Source: Burkholderiales bacterium
Lineage (GTDB): Bacteria; Pseudomonadota; Gammaproteobacteria; Burkholderiales; Burkholderiaceae_C
Direction of reading: 5' to 3'
Assembly: GCA_016192425.1 (NCBI GenBank)
Contig: JACPUE010000014.1
Location: 16,550 to 80,549, forward strand
Length of the DNA: 64,000 nucleotides
The position numbers were made by a program, and so were the translations under genes. The notes below the pieces were generated by a model, which worked only from the letters and a program-made list of their open reading frames with translations, did not search any database and was not told the origin of the DNA. Below are positions 19,027 to 28,600 of the stretch, in pieces (within the stretch, counting starts at the first letter, position 1; every line of letters begins with the position of its first letter).

Positions 19027-19297
19027 TAGGGCGTGTCATCATTCAATTCCCCCACGCGAAAGCCAGCCAGGCCGTGCAGTGCTAGGCGCCCTGAGTGCCG
19101 TGCAGCCCCGCTGCACAAGCGAAGGGCAACGACACAATGCGCGGCCTGGCTGGCTTTCCCTTCGGGCTGGCCCCGCAATGCGGCGTCTGCTTTGTCGGGC
19201 GGCTTGCCCATGGATAACCATGGGCTGCGCCACCCTTCGCGCATCCATCCGCATTGCGGGGCCAGCGCGTGGGGGAATTGAATGATGACACGCCCTA
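19027..19297. mobile_element. 271 bp MITE-like element with 32 bp perfect terminal inverted repeats
   Basis: Terminal repeats at 19027-19058 and 19266-19297 are exact reverse complements (outer bases TAGGGCGTGTCATC). The outermost TA on each side could be a TA target duplication, leaving 30 bp repeats. The interior is itself highly folded: GAAAGCCAGCCAGGCCG (about 19058) pairs with about 19143-19159, CCCATGG-ATAA-CCATGGG is at 19207-19224, and CCGCATTGCGGGGCC recurs inverted. No transposase or credible reading frame is present, so it is non-autonomous. It fills most of the pelG to 19318 gap. The parent transposon family (TA-targeting IS630- or IS5-like) is a guess. Confidence 0.82.
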
Positions 19298-19317
19298 GGC
19301 AGCCCCAAAAAGGGTTC

Positions 19318-20139
19318 TCAGCCCAGCACTTCCTTCAACGCCCCGTCGTAAAGATCGGTCAGCTTGTCGAGAACCTCCGCAAGCCGCTCGCTGGTGGTTG
19401 CAACTGTTTCCATGCCCTTGCCATCCGGTGCGCGCTGCATGGCAGCTTCAAAAAAGAGCCATTGCGCCCGCCCCAGTTCCAGTTCATTACGGATAGCCGG
19501 GGTGCTGACGGGCGCGGCCGCCAGCGTTTCCAGACCCTTGCGCACCTCCGCCATGTCGGCTTTCATCTGCTCCTGCAAACCCTTGCCATCTAGCTTGGCG
19601 GCGATCAGGAAGTAGTCCAGTGCAATGCGCTGCGACACCGCCCGCTGACGACCTGCGAGGTTGATCAGTTTGGCCGAGCCCACCTTGGCAATCTTTTCAA
19701 AAGCCTCGGCAGTGGATTGTGACGCAGCCATGACCTTTTCTGCCTGCTGTGCGACGGCAGAAACGGCTTCGCGCGTGGGCGGAAACACCAGCAAGGCATC
19801 TGCAGCGTCGGCCAGTTTTTTGAGGTCTGCCACACGGCTGGCCAGCTCGGGAGGCATCGATGTCTTGGCCAGTTCGTCAAATCCCGTGCGCACCTGTTGG
19901 CGCACATCGGCCAATGTTTTGGCCGAAAACTCGGGCAACACTCCCAGCAGGAGCTGGCAATAGGTCTTGGCCAGGCGCTGCGACAAGATTCGGTTGCGCG
20001 CAGCGCGGTTGAATGCCGTGGACATTGGCAACTGGGCTTGAGCCACCCCCACTGTGGAACCCAGCAACAGGGCCGCCACGGACTGGATCGCCATCCGGCG
20101 GGAAAAGACATCGGCAACGCGGTTATCAATAGTCATCAT
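19318..20139 (-). CDS. Secreted protein with two PilJ/NarX-type N-terminal sensor repeats
   Basis: This 273-residue exported protein resembles the N-terminal domain of type IV pili chemotaxis transducers (PilJ) and nitrate sensors (NarX). Two copies of an R-x-R-x-x-S-Q-R-x-A motif are visible: RNRILSQRLAKTY and, about 120 residues later, RQRAVSQRIALDYF. The N-terminus carries SRRMAIQ before a hydrophobic run ending AQA, consistent with a Tat or Sec signal. There is no transmembrane helix or signalling domain after it, so it is a free-standing periplasmic sensor module. Start: ATG 20139 with GGAGG five bases upstream; a second ATG follows directly. A perfect FNR-type box lies 57-70 bp upstream. 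Its neighbours moaA-mobA suggest a role with nitrate or molybdoenzymes; the ligand is unknown. Confidence 0.75.
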   Translation of the reverse strand: MMTIDNRVADVFSRRMAIQSVAALLLGSTVGVAQAQLPMSTAFNRAARNRILSQRLAKTYCQLLLGVLPEFSAKTLADVRQQVRTGFDELAKTSMPPELASRVADLKKLADAADALLVFPPTREAVSAVAQQAEKVMAASQSTAEAFEKIAKVGSAKLINLAGRQRAVSQRIALDYFLIAAKLDGKGLQEQMKADMAEVRKGLETLAAAPVSTPAIRNELELGRAQWLFFEAAMQRAPDGKGMETVATTSERLAEVLDKLTDLYDGALKEVLG

Positions 20140-20195
20140 AGATGCCTCCCATTGACAAAGTTGCCCATTGTGCACCCAAAATCTCTGTGATTTGG

Positions 20196-20209
20196 TTGAT
20201 TCAAATCAA
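20196..20209. promoter_or_regulatory. Perfect FNR/Anr-type box
   Basis: TTGAT-TCAA-ATCAA matches the FNR consensus TTGAT-N4-ATCAA at all ten positions. It sits between the divergent sensor gene (start 20139) and moaA (start 20291). On the minus strand a CACAAT -10-like hexamer lies at the spacing expected for a class II FNR promoter (box centred near -41.5), pointing to control of the sensor gene; no comparable hexamer is seen toward moaA. Confidence 0.65.
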
Positions 20210-20290
20210 ACCCAAACCACCGCCTGGCGCAACTCCGGAAACACCGGCACCGCGTCTGCCCCCAATGGACAGTTACGGCACAATCGTGCC

Positions 20291-21427
20291 ATGTCTGAAC
20301 GCGTCATTCCTCTGGTGGATCAGCGCAGCGCAGCGCTGGCGGCGCGGGTGCCGGCAGCGCCCATTGCTGCCACCGGCCTGCTGTCTGACACCCTGGGCCG
20401 CCCGCTGCGCGACCTGCGCATCAGCGTGACCGACCGCTGCAATTTCCGCTGCAACTACTGCATGCCCAAGGAAGTGTTCGGCAAGGACTACCCCTACCTG
20501 CCACACAGCGACCTGCTGAGCTTTGAAGAAATCACGCGCCTGGCAGCCATCTTTCTGCGCCATGGCGTGCGCAAGATCAGGCTCACGGGCGGCGAGCCGC
20601 TGCTGCGCCGCAACATCGAAGCGCTGATCGCCCAGCTGGCTGCCCTGCGCACGGTGGAGGGGCAGCCACCCGAGATCACCCTCACCACCAACGGCTCCTT
20701 GCTGGCGCGCAAGGCTGGGGCGCTGCGCGAAGCGGGCCTGCAGCGCGTGACCGTCAGCCTGGACGGGCTGGACGACGCCGTGTTCCGGCGCATGAACGAT
20801 GTGGACTTTCCGGTCGCCGAGGTGCTGGAGGGCATTGCCGCCGCACGCGATGCGGGCCTGCACCCGGTCAAGGTGAACATGGTGGTCAAGCGCGGCACCA
20901 ACGAACATGAAATCCTGCCCATGGCACGGCACTTCAGGGGCACCGGCGTCATCCTGCGCTTCATCGAATACATGGATGTGGGCGCCACCAACGGCTGGCG
21001 CATGGACGAGGTGCTGCCCTCGCGCGAAGTCATCGCCCGCCTGCGCGCTGAGCTGCCGCTGGTGCCGCTGCAAGCCAGCGCACCGGGCGAAACCGCCGAA
21101 CGCTGGGGCTATGCCAACACCCAAGGGCAGCACGACCCCGCACTGGGCGAGGTGGGCGTCATCAGCAGCGTGACCCAGGCCTTTTGCGGCGACTGCAACC
21201 GCGCCCGCCTCTCGACCGAGGGGCGCCTGTACCTGTGCCTGTTTGCCGACAAGGGCTACGACCTGCGCAGCCTGCTGCGCACGGGCGCCAGCGACGAAGA
21301 CCTGGCCAGCGCGCTGGGTGCCATCTGGCAGGGCCGCAGCGACCGCTACTCCGAACTGCGCGCCAGCCTGCCGCCGGAATCAAGCCAGGCCAAGCGGCGC
21401 ATTGAGATGAGCTACATCGGCGGATGA
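20291..21427 (+). CDS. moaA: GTP 3',8-cyclase MoaA
   Basis: Radical SAM enzyme of the first step of molybdenum cofactor synthesis (GTP to 3',8-cyclo-GTP, with MoaC). The 378-residue protein has the N-terminal cluster motif C50-X3-C54-X2-C57 in [13 protein letters not shown], the C-terminal cluster CGDC followed by another Cys 14 residues later, and the conserved C-terminal Gly-Gly tail. The start at 20291 ([10 protein letters not shown]) is chosen because upstream in-frame codons run through the FNR-box region. mobA follows after 16 bp, forming a short cofactor operon. Confidence 0.96.
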   Translation: MSERVIPLVDQRSAALAARVPAAPIAATGLLSDTLGRPLRDLRISVTDRCNFRCNYCMPKEVFGKDYPYLPHSDLLSFEEITRLAAIFLRHGVRKIRLTGGEPLLRRNIEALIAQLAALRTVEGQPPEITLTTNGSLLARKAGALREAGLQRVTVSLDGLDDAVFRRMNDVDFPVAEVLEGIAAARDAGLHPVKVNMVVKRGTNEHEILPMARHFRGTGVILRFIEYMDVGATNGWRMDEVLPSREVIARLRAELPLVPLQASAPGETAERWGYANTQGQHDPALGEVGVISSVTQAFCGDCNRARLSTEGRLYLCLFADKGYDLRSLLRTGASDEDLASALGAIWQGRSDRYSELRASLPPESSQAKRRIEMSYIGG

Positions 21428-21443
21428 TCGCCCTGCCCCACCC

Positions 21444-22070
21444 ATGATCGCAGCGCACGACATCACCGGCCTGGTGCTGGCAGGCGGCCAGGGCAACCGC
21501 ATGGGTGGTGTGGACAAAGGACTGCAAGCCTGGCACGGCGAGCCGCTGGCGCAGCACGCGCTGCGCAGGCTGCAGGCCCAGGTGGGTGCGGTAATGCTGA
21601 GCGCCAACCGGCACCTGGACACCTACGCCGCCATGGGCGCACCGGTGTGGCCCGACCGCCAGAGCGGCTATTGCGGGCCGCTGGCCGGCCTGCTCAGCGG
21701 GCTTGAGCATTGCCCGACACCGTGGCTGCTGACCGTGCCCTGCGATGCACCGCTGTTCCCCACAGACCTTGCACAGCGCCTGGCCCAGGCTGCGGCGCAC
21801 AGCGGCACCCTGCTGGCCATGGCCAGTGCCCGCGAAGGCGCCCCACCCGCCCCGCTGCGCCCGCAACCGGTGTTCTGCCTGGTGCACCGCAGCCTGCGCG
21901 ACGACCTGGCACGCTACCTGGCCGACGGCGGGCGCAAGGCCATGGCCTGGGCCAGTGCACACCAGCCCGCCCTGGCAGCCTTTGACGCACCCGGCGACGA
22001 TCCGAACGCCTTTGCCAATGCCAACACCCTGGCGGAACTGGCGGCGCTGCAGGCCGCAGCAGCGCCGTGA
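21444..22070 (+). CDS. mobA: Molybdenum cofactor guanylyltransferase MobA
   Basis: Adds GMP to Mo-molybdopterin to make the bis-MGD cofactor needed by nitrate reductase, formate dehydrogenase and related enzymes. The 208-residue Rossmann-like nucleotidyltransferase has LAGGQGNRMGGVDKG near the N-terminus (GTP-binding loop with the conserved Lys) and VPCDAPLFP (metal-binding Asp). It follows moaA and is probably co-transcribed. It is convergent with the gene at 22163. Confidence 0.93.
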   Translation: MIAAHDITGLVLAGGQGNRMGGVDKGLQAWHGEPLAQHALRRLQAQVGAVMLSANRHLDTYAAMGAPVWPDRQSGYCGPLAGLLSGLEHCPTPWLLTVPCDAPLFPTDLAQRLAQAAAHSGTLLAMASAREGAPPAPLRPQPVFCLVHRSLRDDLARYLADGGRKAMAWASAHQPALAAFDAPGDDPNAFANANTLAELAALQAAAAP

Positions 22071-22162
22071 TATGCAGGGCGATGGACCCCGCCCCTGCTG
22101 GCGGAACTGCACCCGCGAGCGCCAGGAAGCAATGGCTCAGAGGCTTTGATGGATCTGGCGAC

Positions 22163-23554
22163 CTACACCCCCCCGCAGGCCACGATGCGGCAGGCCTTGC
22201 CGCTGCGGCCCCTGGGCACGCTGTGGCCCAGCTCGGTGCGCACCTGGATGGGCGCCAGCCCCTGGCTCGCAGCGTAGCCTTTGAGCACTGTGCGGCAGCG
22301 CGCCGCAGCGGCCCGCCCCTCTTCGCCGCACTGCGGCAGGCGCAGCAGCAGGGTGCTGGCATCGATCTGGCGCAGGTGAAAGTCGAACACCCCGGCGCCC
22401 TCCTCCAGCACCGTGCTCAACGCCAGAGGCAGCAGGGTGGCCTTTCCGCCGTCACGGCGCGCCATGCGCAGGGGATCGTCCTGGCGGCCGCGCACCTCGA
22501 TCACCGGCAAGGGCGATCCGCAGGTGCAGGGCTCGGTCCGCACCAGCACCTGGTCGCCCAGCTCGTAGCGGATGAGCGGCTGCACATGGTTTGCCAGGCT
22601 GGTCAGCAGCACGCTGCACGCAGGCTCGCCCGCAGGCACGGGACGGTGCTTTTCGTCCACCGGCTCCAGGATGACCCAGTCGGCGTTGAGGTGCATGCGC
22701 CCCTGCGCGCATTCCCAGCCCATGGCCAGGAATTCCGACGCCCCATAGCTGTTGCGCAGCACCCCGCCCAACCCCTGGAGGATGTGCGCGCGCACCGCCG
22801 GGCTGAGGGTTTCGCCACCGGTCCAGATCTCGCGCGGCGCAATGTGCAGACGCCCTTCCAGCGCCTCCTGCGCGAGCAAAGCCGCCGCCGTGGGGTAGGT
22901 GATGAGCACTGTGGGTGCAAAGTCATTGAGTCCGTCCACCAGCTGGGCGATGGGGGACTGGATGGAAAAGCTGCGCGTGGTGGCCGCTATCCAGGGGTTG
23001 ATGCTGCGCAGCCGCTGCAGCGACACCATGCTGGCGAAATGTCCGCCGGTGGCGCCCACAAAGGCATGGCGCTCGGCCAGGTGCAGCGGATCCATCCAGT
23101 GCGCCAGCGGGCGCGGCTGGCTGCGGCGCAAGGCTTCGAGCGCGTCGTACACGGCCATGGCGTGGCCGTCCTGCACAAAAATGCCCGACATGCCGGTGGT
23201 GCCCGAGCTCTCCCACACCATGTAGCGGCCCAACCAGGGCTCGGCAATGCGTTCGGGGTCGGTGGTGAGTTCACGCAGCTCGTCCAGGCGCAGGCGCGGA
23301 TCGGTCACCCAGTCGTCAAAGCGCTCCATGAGCTGGCCGCGCGTGACCGCCGACAGATCCTGCAGCGGCGTGTTGGTGTGCACCCGTGGGCCCAGGTGTT
23401 CCTGGTAAAAGCGCGAGCCGCGCAGTGCGCTGTCCAGCAGTTGGGACAGCCGGCTGTGCTGGCGCTGGGCAATGCCGGCGCGGCCACCGCGCTGCGCCGA
23501 CATCACGTCCATCGACACGAGCGACAGGTGCAACAGGTCAAACACCGGGTTCAT
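22163..23554 (-). CDS. PaaK-like adenylate-forming enzyme
   Basis: A 463-residue member of the phenylacetate-CoA ligase / coenzyme F390 synthetase-related branch of adenylate-forming enzymes. Visible motifs are the AMP-binding SSGTTG, the YGASEF segment and, later, IRYELGD. The C-terminal domain is present but divergent. Substrate and pathway are unknown: there is no phenylacetate gene or acyl carrier partner next to it. ATG 23554 (MNPVFDLLHL) is preferred over an upstream extension that is Pro/Cys-rich and unlike the family. Convergent with mobA and divergent from phaC. Confidence 0.7.
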   Translation of the reverse strand: MNPVFDLLHLSLVSMDVMSAQRGGRAGIAQRQHSRLSQLLDSALRGSRFYQEHLGPRVHTNTPLQDLSAVTRGQLMERFDDWVTDPRLRLDELRELTTDPERIAEPWLGRYMVWESSGTTGMSGIFVQDGHAMAVYDALEALRRSQPRPLAHWMDPLHLAERHAFVGATGGHFASMVSLQRLRSINPWIAATTRSFSIQSPIAQLVDGLNDFAPTVLITYPTAAALLAQEALEGRLHIAPREIWTGGETLSPAVRAHILQGLGGVLRNSYGASEFLAMGWECAQGRMHLNADWVILEPVDEKHRPVPAGEPACSVLLTSLANHVQPLIRYELGDQVLVRTEPCTCGSPLPVIEVRGRQDDPLRMARRDGGKATLLPLALSTVLEEGAGVFDFHLRQIDASTLLLRLPQCGEEGRAAAARCRTVLKGYAASQGLAPIQVRTELGHSVPRGRSGKACRIVACGGV

Positions 23555-23826
23555 GCACTGGCCTTTGGGGTGGCAGCGCAGGGCGGCTGCGGCAGACGTG
23601 CAGGGTAGAGGCTTGGCTGGGGCATAGTCGCAGGGGCTCCGTGGGCATGCAGACAAAAACCTGTGCAGCAGCGCCATGCGTGCGGCCAGGGCCACTTGCG
23701 CATCATAGGAAGCATGGCGCCCGCCAGCAATGGAGGTTCTGCGCGGCGGTGCGGCTGGGTTTGACCTGCATCACAAACCGGTGATTACGGCGGCGCAAAA
23801 TCAAAAAGTCCCATCACGGAGTTTTC

Positions 23827-25629
23827 ATGCCCCGCAAGACAGCCACCGCCCCAGCCGCAGTATCTTCCGCTGTACGGCCCCCCATTCCCCGCCCGCCCCG
23901 CCTGGCAGAGACGCCGACCCAGAAGCTCGACCGCCTGGCACAGGCCGTTGCCGCGCCACTGACCGGCGGGCTCTCGCCGGTATCGCTGGGGCTGGCCGCT
24001 GCCGACTGGGCCTGGCACCTGGCGCTCTCTCCAGGGCGCCAGCTTGAACTGGCCGCACTGGCCCTGCAATTGGGGCGCCAGCACCTGCAAGAAGGCTGGG
24101 CGCCATCCGATGAGCCCCCGCCGCCCGAAGACGACCCGCGCTTTCGCCACGGGGCCTGGGCGCAGTGGCCCTACCGCCAGTGGCGCGCGGGCTTCCATGC
24201 GGCCGAGGCCTTCTGGCACGAGGCCGCGCAGGTGCCCGGCATGACCACGCACCACGCCCAGCTCACACGCTTCTTTGCGCGCCAGTGGCTGGACATGCTG
24301 GCCCCCGCCAACTGGCCCGCCACCCACCCCCAGGTACAGCAGGACCTGTGGCACAACGGCGGCGCCCACCTGCGCCAGGGCCTGCAGCACTGGCTGGCCG
24401 ACACCACCGGCACCCCGGACAGCGACACCCCGCCGCAGCGCTTTCGCGTGGGGCATGACGTGGCCGTCACCCCAGGCAAGGTGGTGTACCGCAACGCACT
24501 GATCGAACTGATCCGCTACACGCCGCAAACCGCCACGGCGCACCCCGAGCCCGTGCTCATCGTGCCGTCGTGGATCATGAAGTACTACATCCTCGACCTC
24601 TCGCCGCACAACTCCATGGTGCGCTACCTGGTGCAGCAGGGGCACACGGTGTACATGCTGTCCTGGCGCAACCCAGACGCGCGCGACGCCGAGCTGACCA
24701 TGGACGACTACCTGCGCCTGGGCGTGCTGGACGCCCTGCAGGCCGTCGGCGCGCAGCACGGCACCGACACCCCCGTGCACGCCATGGGCTACTGCCTGGG
24801 CGGCACGCTGCTGGCCATTGCCGCCGCCGCGCTGGCCAGGCCCCAGGGCGTGGCCGGGCAAAACCAGTTGCCGCCGCTGCAGACACTCTCGCTGCTGGCG
24901 GCCCAGACCGACTTCTCCGAGCCCGGCGAGCTGGGCCTGTTCATCGACGAAGGCCAGATCGACTGGCTGGACCACATCACGCGCGGCCAAGGCTACCTGT
25001 CGGGCAAGCAGATGGCGGGTTCGTTTGAATTTCTGCACTCGCGCGACCTGGTGTGGGCGCGGCGCATGCGCGAATACCTGCTGGGCGAGCGCGACCAGCC
25101 CAACGACCTGATGGCCTGGAACGCCGACACCACGCGCATGCCCGCCCGCATGCACCACGAGTACCTGACCGACCTGTACCTGAACAACGCCCTGGCGCGC
25201 GGCAGCTACCGGGTGGAGGGCCGCCCCGTGTCGCTGGACGACCTGCGCCGCCTGCCCGTGTTCGTAGTGGGCACGCAGCGCGACCACGTGTCGCCCTGGA
25301 CATCGGTGTACAAGCTGCACCACCTGTGCGATGCCGAAATCACCTTCACACTGACCAACGGCGGCCACAACGCAGGCATCATCTCCGAGCCCGGCCACAC
25401 CGGCCGCCACTACCAAATGGCCACCCGCCCGGCGCACGGCCCCTGGACCGAAGCGGCAGACTGGGCCGCCAGCGCCCCCCGGCACGAAGGCTCGTGGTGG
25501 AGCGCATGGCAGGCCTGGCTGGCCGCCCGCTCCTCAGCGCCGCGGCCCGCCACCGGCATCCCCAAAGCCAGCGTGGTGTGCGACGCGCCGGGCACCTATG
25601 TGCTGCAGCGCTACCGCGAGAGAAATTAG
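23827..25629 (+). CDS. phaC: Polyhydroxyalkanoate synthase PhaC
   Basis: Polymerises 3-hydroxyacyl-CoA into polyhydroxyalkanoate storage granules. The 600-residue alpha/beta-hydrolase-fold protein contains the lipase-like box GYCLGG with catalytic Cys323, Asp486 in GTQRDHVSPW and His514 in NGGHNAGI, completing the PhaC triad. The N-terminal half matches PhaC_N (for example the VPSWIMKYYILDLSPHNS region). The N-terminus is Pro/Ala-rich. The start has GGAG eight bases upstream. No phaA/phaB/phaR is adjacent, so it is an orphan, possibly second, synthase. Its stop codon lies within hairpin-element copy 3. Confidence 0.9.
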   Translation: MPRKTATAPAAVSSAVRPPIPRPPRLAETPTQKLDRLAQAVAAPLTGGLSPVSLGLAAADWAWHLALSPGRQLELAALALQLGRQHLQEGWAPSDEPPPPEDDPRFRHGAWAQWPYRQWRAGFHAAEAFWHEAAQVPGMTTHHAQLTRFFARQWLDMLAPANWPATHPQVQQDLWHNGGAHLRQGLQHWLADTTGTPDSDTPPQRFRVGHDVAVTPGKVVYRNALIELIRYTPQTATAHPEPVLIVPSWIMKYYILDLSPHNSMVRYLVQQGHTVYMLSWRNPDARDAELTMDDYLRLGVLDALQAVGAQHGTDTPVHAMGYCLGGTLLAIAAAALARPQGVAGQNQLPPLQTLSLLAAQTDFSEPGELGLFIDEGQIDWLDHITRGQGYLSGKQMAGSFEFLHSRDLVWARRMREYLLGERDQPNDLMAWNADTTRMPARMHHEYLTDLYLNNALARGSYRVEGRPVSLDDLRRLPVFVVGTQRDHVSPWTSVYKLHHLCDAEITFTLTNGGHNAGIISEPGHTGRHYQMATRPAHGPWTEAADWAASAPRHEGSWWSAWQAWLAARSSAPRPATGIPKASVVCDAPGTYVLQRYRERN

Positions 25630-25676
25630 GCCCCAGGGCAATAGATACGGGCGTAAGCAGCTATCAAATATATAGC
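25627..25676 (-). repeat. Dispersed hairpin element, copy 3
   Basis: The minus strand reads GCTATATATTTGATAGC, then TGCTTACGC and GGGGCC. It fills the 48 bp between the convergent phaC and RND genes and overlaps the phaC stop. It could act as a bidirectional transcript end. Confidence 0.7.
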
Positions 25677-25677
25677 A

Positions 25678-28600
25678 TCAATGCCGCGCCTGTGCGGGCT
25701 GCACCTGGGCGTCGCGCGGCCCCGGCACAGCTGCGCGTGCCAGCAAGGCATACATGGTGGGCACCACAAACACCGTGAGCACCGTGCCCAGGCCCATGCC
25801 GCCGACGATGACCCAGCCGATCTGCATGCGGCTCTCGGCGCCAGCGCCACTGGCCAGGGCCAGCGGAATGGCACCCAGCACCATGGCGCCGGTGGTCATG
25901 AGGATGGGGCGCAGGCGCTGGCTGGAGGCCTGCACCAGCGCATCGACCATCTCCAGCCCCTGGGCGCGCAACTGGTTGGCAAATTCCACGACCAGGATGC
26001 CATGCTTGGTAATCAGCCCCACCAGGGTGATCAGCCCGATCTGTGAATACACGTTGAGCGATCCCCCTCCCCATTGGAGCGCCAGCAGCGCCCCCACCAG
26101 GGACAAGGGCACCGACAGCAGGATGACCAGCGGGTCGATGAAGCTCTCGAACTGCGCCGCCAGCACCAGGTAGATGAACACCAGCGCCAGCACAAACACC
26201 ACGCCCAGCGATCCTTGCGAACTGCGGAACTCGCGCGAGATGCCATTGAGCTCGGTGGTGTAGCCCGGCTTGAGCACCTGCGCCGCCGTGCGGTCCATGA
26301 AGGCCAGCGCCTCGCCCAGCGAATAGTCGGGCGCCAGGTTGGCGGTGATGGTGGCCGAACGGCGCTGGCCGAAGTGGTTGAGCTCACGCGGGCTCACGCT
26401 CTCCTGCACGCTGACCAGGCTGGACAGCGGCACCATGGCATCGCCGCGCCCGCGCACATGGATGGCGTCGATGTCCTGCGGCGTGCTGCGGCTGCCGCCC
26501 TCGGTCTGCACGATCACGTCGAACTGCTCGGCGTCGCGCTTGTAGCGCGTGACGGTGCGTCCGCCCAGCATGGTCTCGATGGCGCGCGCCACCACATCTA
26601 CGTTCACGCCCAGGTCGGCCGCGCGTTCGCGGTTCACGCTGATGCGCAGTTCGGGCTTGTTCAGGCGCAGGTCCACGTCGGGCGAGAGGATGCCGGGGTT
26701 CTTGGCCACCTCGGCCATGATGCGCAAGACGGCGGCGTTCAGTTCCTCGTAGCTTTCAGAGGTCTGCACCACGAAGTTGAGCGGCCGCGAGCGAAAGCCC
26801 TGCCCCAGCGACGGCGGCGTGATGGGAAATGCACTCACCCCCGGCAGGCTGCTGATGCGGCCTTGCATCTCGCGCACCAGTTGCAGGGTGCTGCGCTGGC
26901 GCTGCTCCCAGTCCACCGCGCGATAGACCACGCTGCCCTGCGACACCGTGGGGTTGCCCACGTTGGCATAGATGCGGTCGAACTCGGGGTAGTCGCGGCC
27001 GATTTTCTCCAGCTCGCGCGCATAGCGGTCGGTGTATTCCAGCGTGGCGCCGTCGGGCGCGCTGAAGCTCGCCAGAATGGTGCCCCGGTCCTCCAGCGGC
27101 GAGAGCTCCTGGCGCATGCCGGGGTACAGCCAGGCAATGGCTGCGGCGCAGGCCAGCATGGCCGCCACCACCAGCCAGCGTGCCTGCAGCAGCCCTGCGT
27201 GCCAAGGCGCACCCGCCGCACGCCGCGTGAGCACCCAGCGCAGTACGCGCCCGTAGCCCTGCGCCAGCGCAGTAAGCCAGCGCTCCATGCTGCAGTCAAA
27301 CCAGCCGGGGCGGGGGTTATGGCGCAGCAGCAGCGAGCACATCATGGGCGAGAGCGTGAGCGCCACGAAGCCCGACACCAGCACCGCCCCGGCCAGCGCC
27401 AGCGCAAACTCGATGAACAGCCGCCCCGTGCGCCCCGGCGTGAAGGCCAGCGGCGCATACACGGCCACCAGCGTGAGCGTCATGGCCACAATGGCAAAGC
27501 CGATTTCGCGCGCACCGCGGATGGCTGCGCTGAAAGGCTCCATGCCTTCCTCGATGTGGCGGAAGATGTTCTCCAGCATGACGATGGCGTCGTCCACCAC
27601 CAGCCCGATGGCCAGCACCAGCGCCAGCAGCGTGAGCGTGTTGATGGAAAACCCCGCCAGGTGCATGAGCGCAAAGCTGCCGATCAGGCTGACCGGAATG
27701 GTGACGATGGGAATGATGGACGCACGCACCGTGCGCAAGAAGACGAAGATCACCAGCGCCACCAGCACCACTGCCTCCAGCAACGTGGCAAACACGCTCT
27801 TGACCGAGCGGTCGATGAAAAGCGAGTTGTCGTTGGCAATTTCCACCGACACCTCGGGCGGCAGGTCGGCCTGAAGCTGGGGCAGCATGGCGCGCACGCC
27901 CTTGGAGATTTCCAGCGGGTTGGCCGTGGTCTGGCGGATCACGCCCACCGAGATGGCATCGCGCCCATTCAGGCGCACACGGCTGCGGTCGTTGGCCGGG
28001 GCCTCTTGCACCCGCGCCACATCGCCCAGGCGCACGGCAAAGCCGTTGACGCTGCGCACCACGATGTCGGCAAACTCCTGCGGCTGCGCCAGGCTGGTCT
28101 GCGCAGTCACGCTGAACTCGCGCTCCATCGACTCGATGCGCCCGGCAGGCAGCTCCAGGTTGCTGCGGCGGATGGCATCCTCCACGTCCTGCGGGGTGAG
28201 CCGGTAGCCCGCCATGCGCTGCGGGTCCAGCCACACGCGCATGGCGTAGCGGCGTTCTCCGTAGATGGGCACGTCGGCCACACCGCTCACGGTCTGCAGC
28301 CGGGGCTTGACGATGCGCACCAGCAGGTCGTTGATCTGCAACGGCGAAAGCGTGTCGCTGCTGAAGGCCAGCCACATCACGGGCGATGCGTCGGCCTCGA
28401 CCTTGGCGATCACGGGTTCGTCCACCCCATCGGGCAGGCGGTTGCGCACGCGCGAGGTGCGGTCGCGCACCTCGGCGGCGGCGTTATCGGCATCTTTTTC
28501 GAGCCGAAAGCGCACGCTGATCTGGCTTTGCTCGGCACGGCTGAGCGAGGTGATGACATCGACCGCATCGATGCCTGCAATCGAGTCCTCCAGCGGCTTG

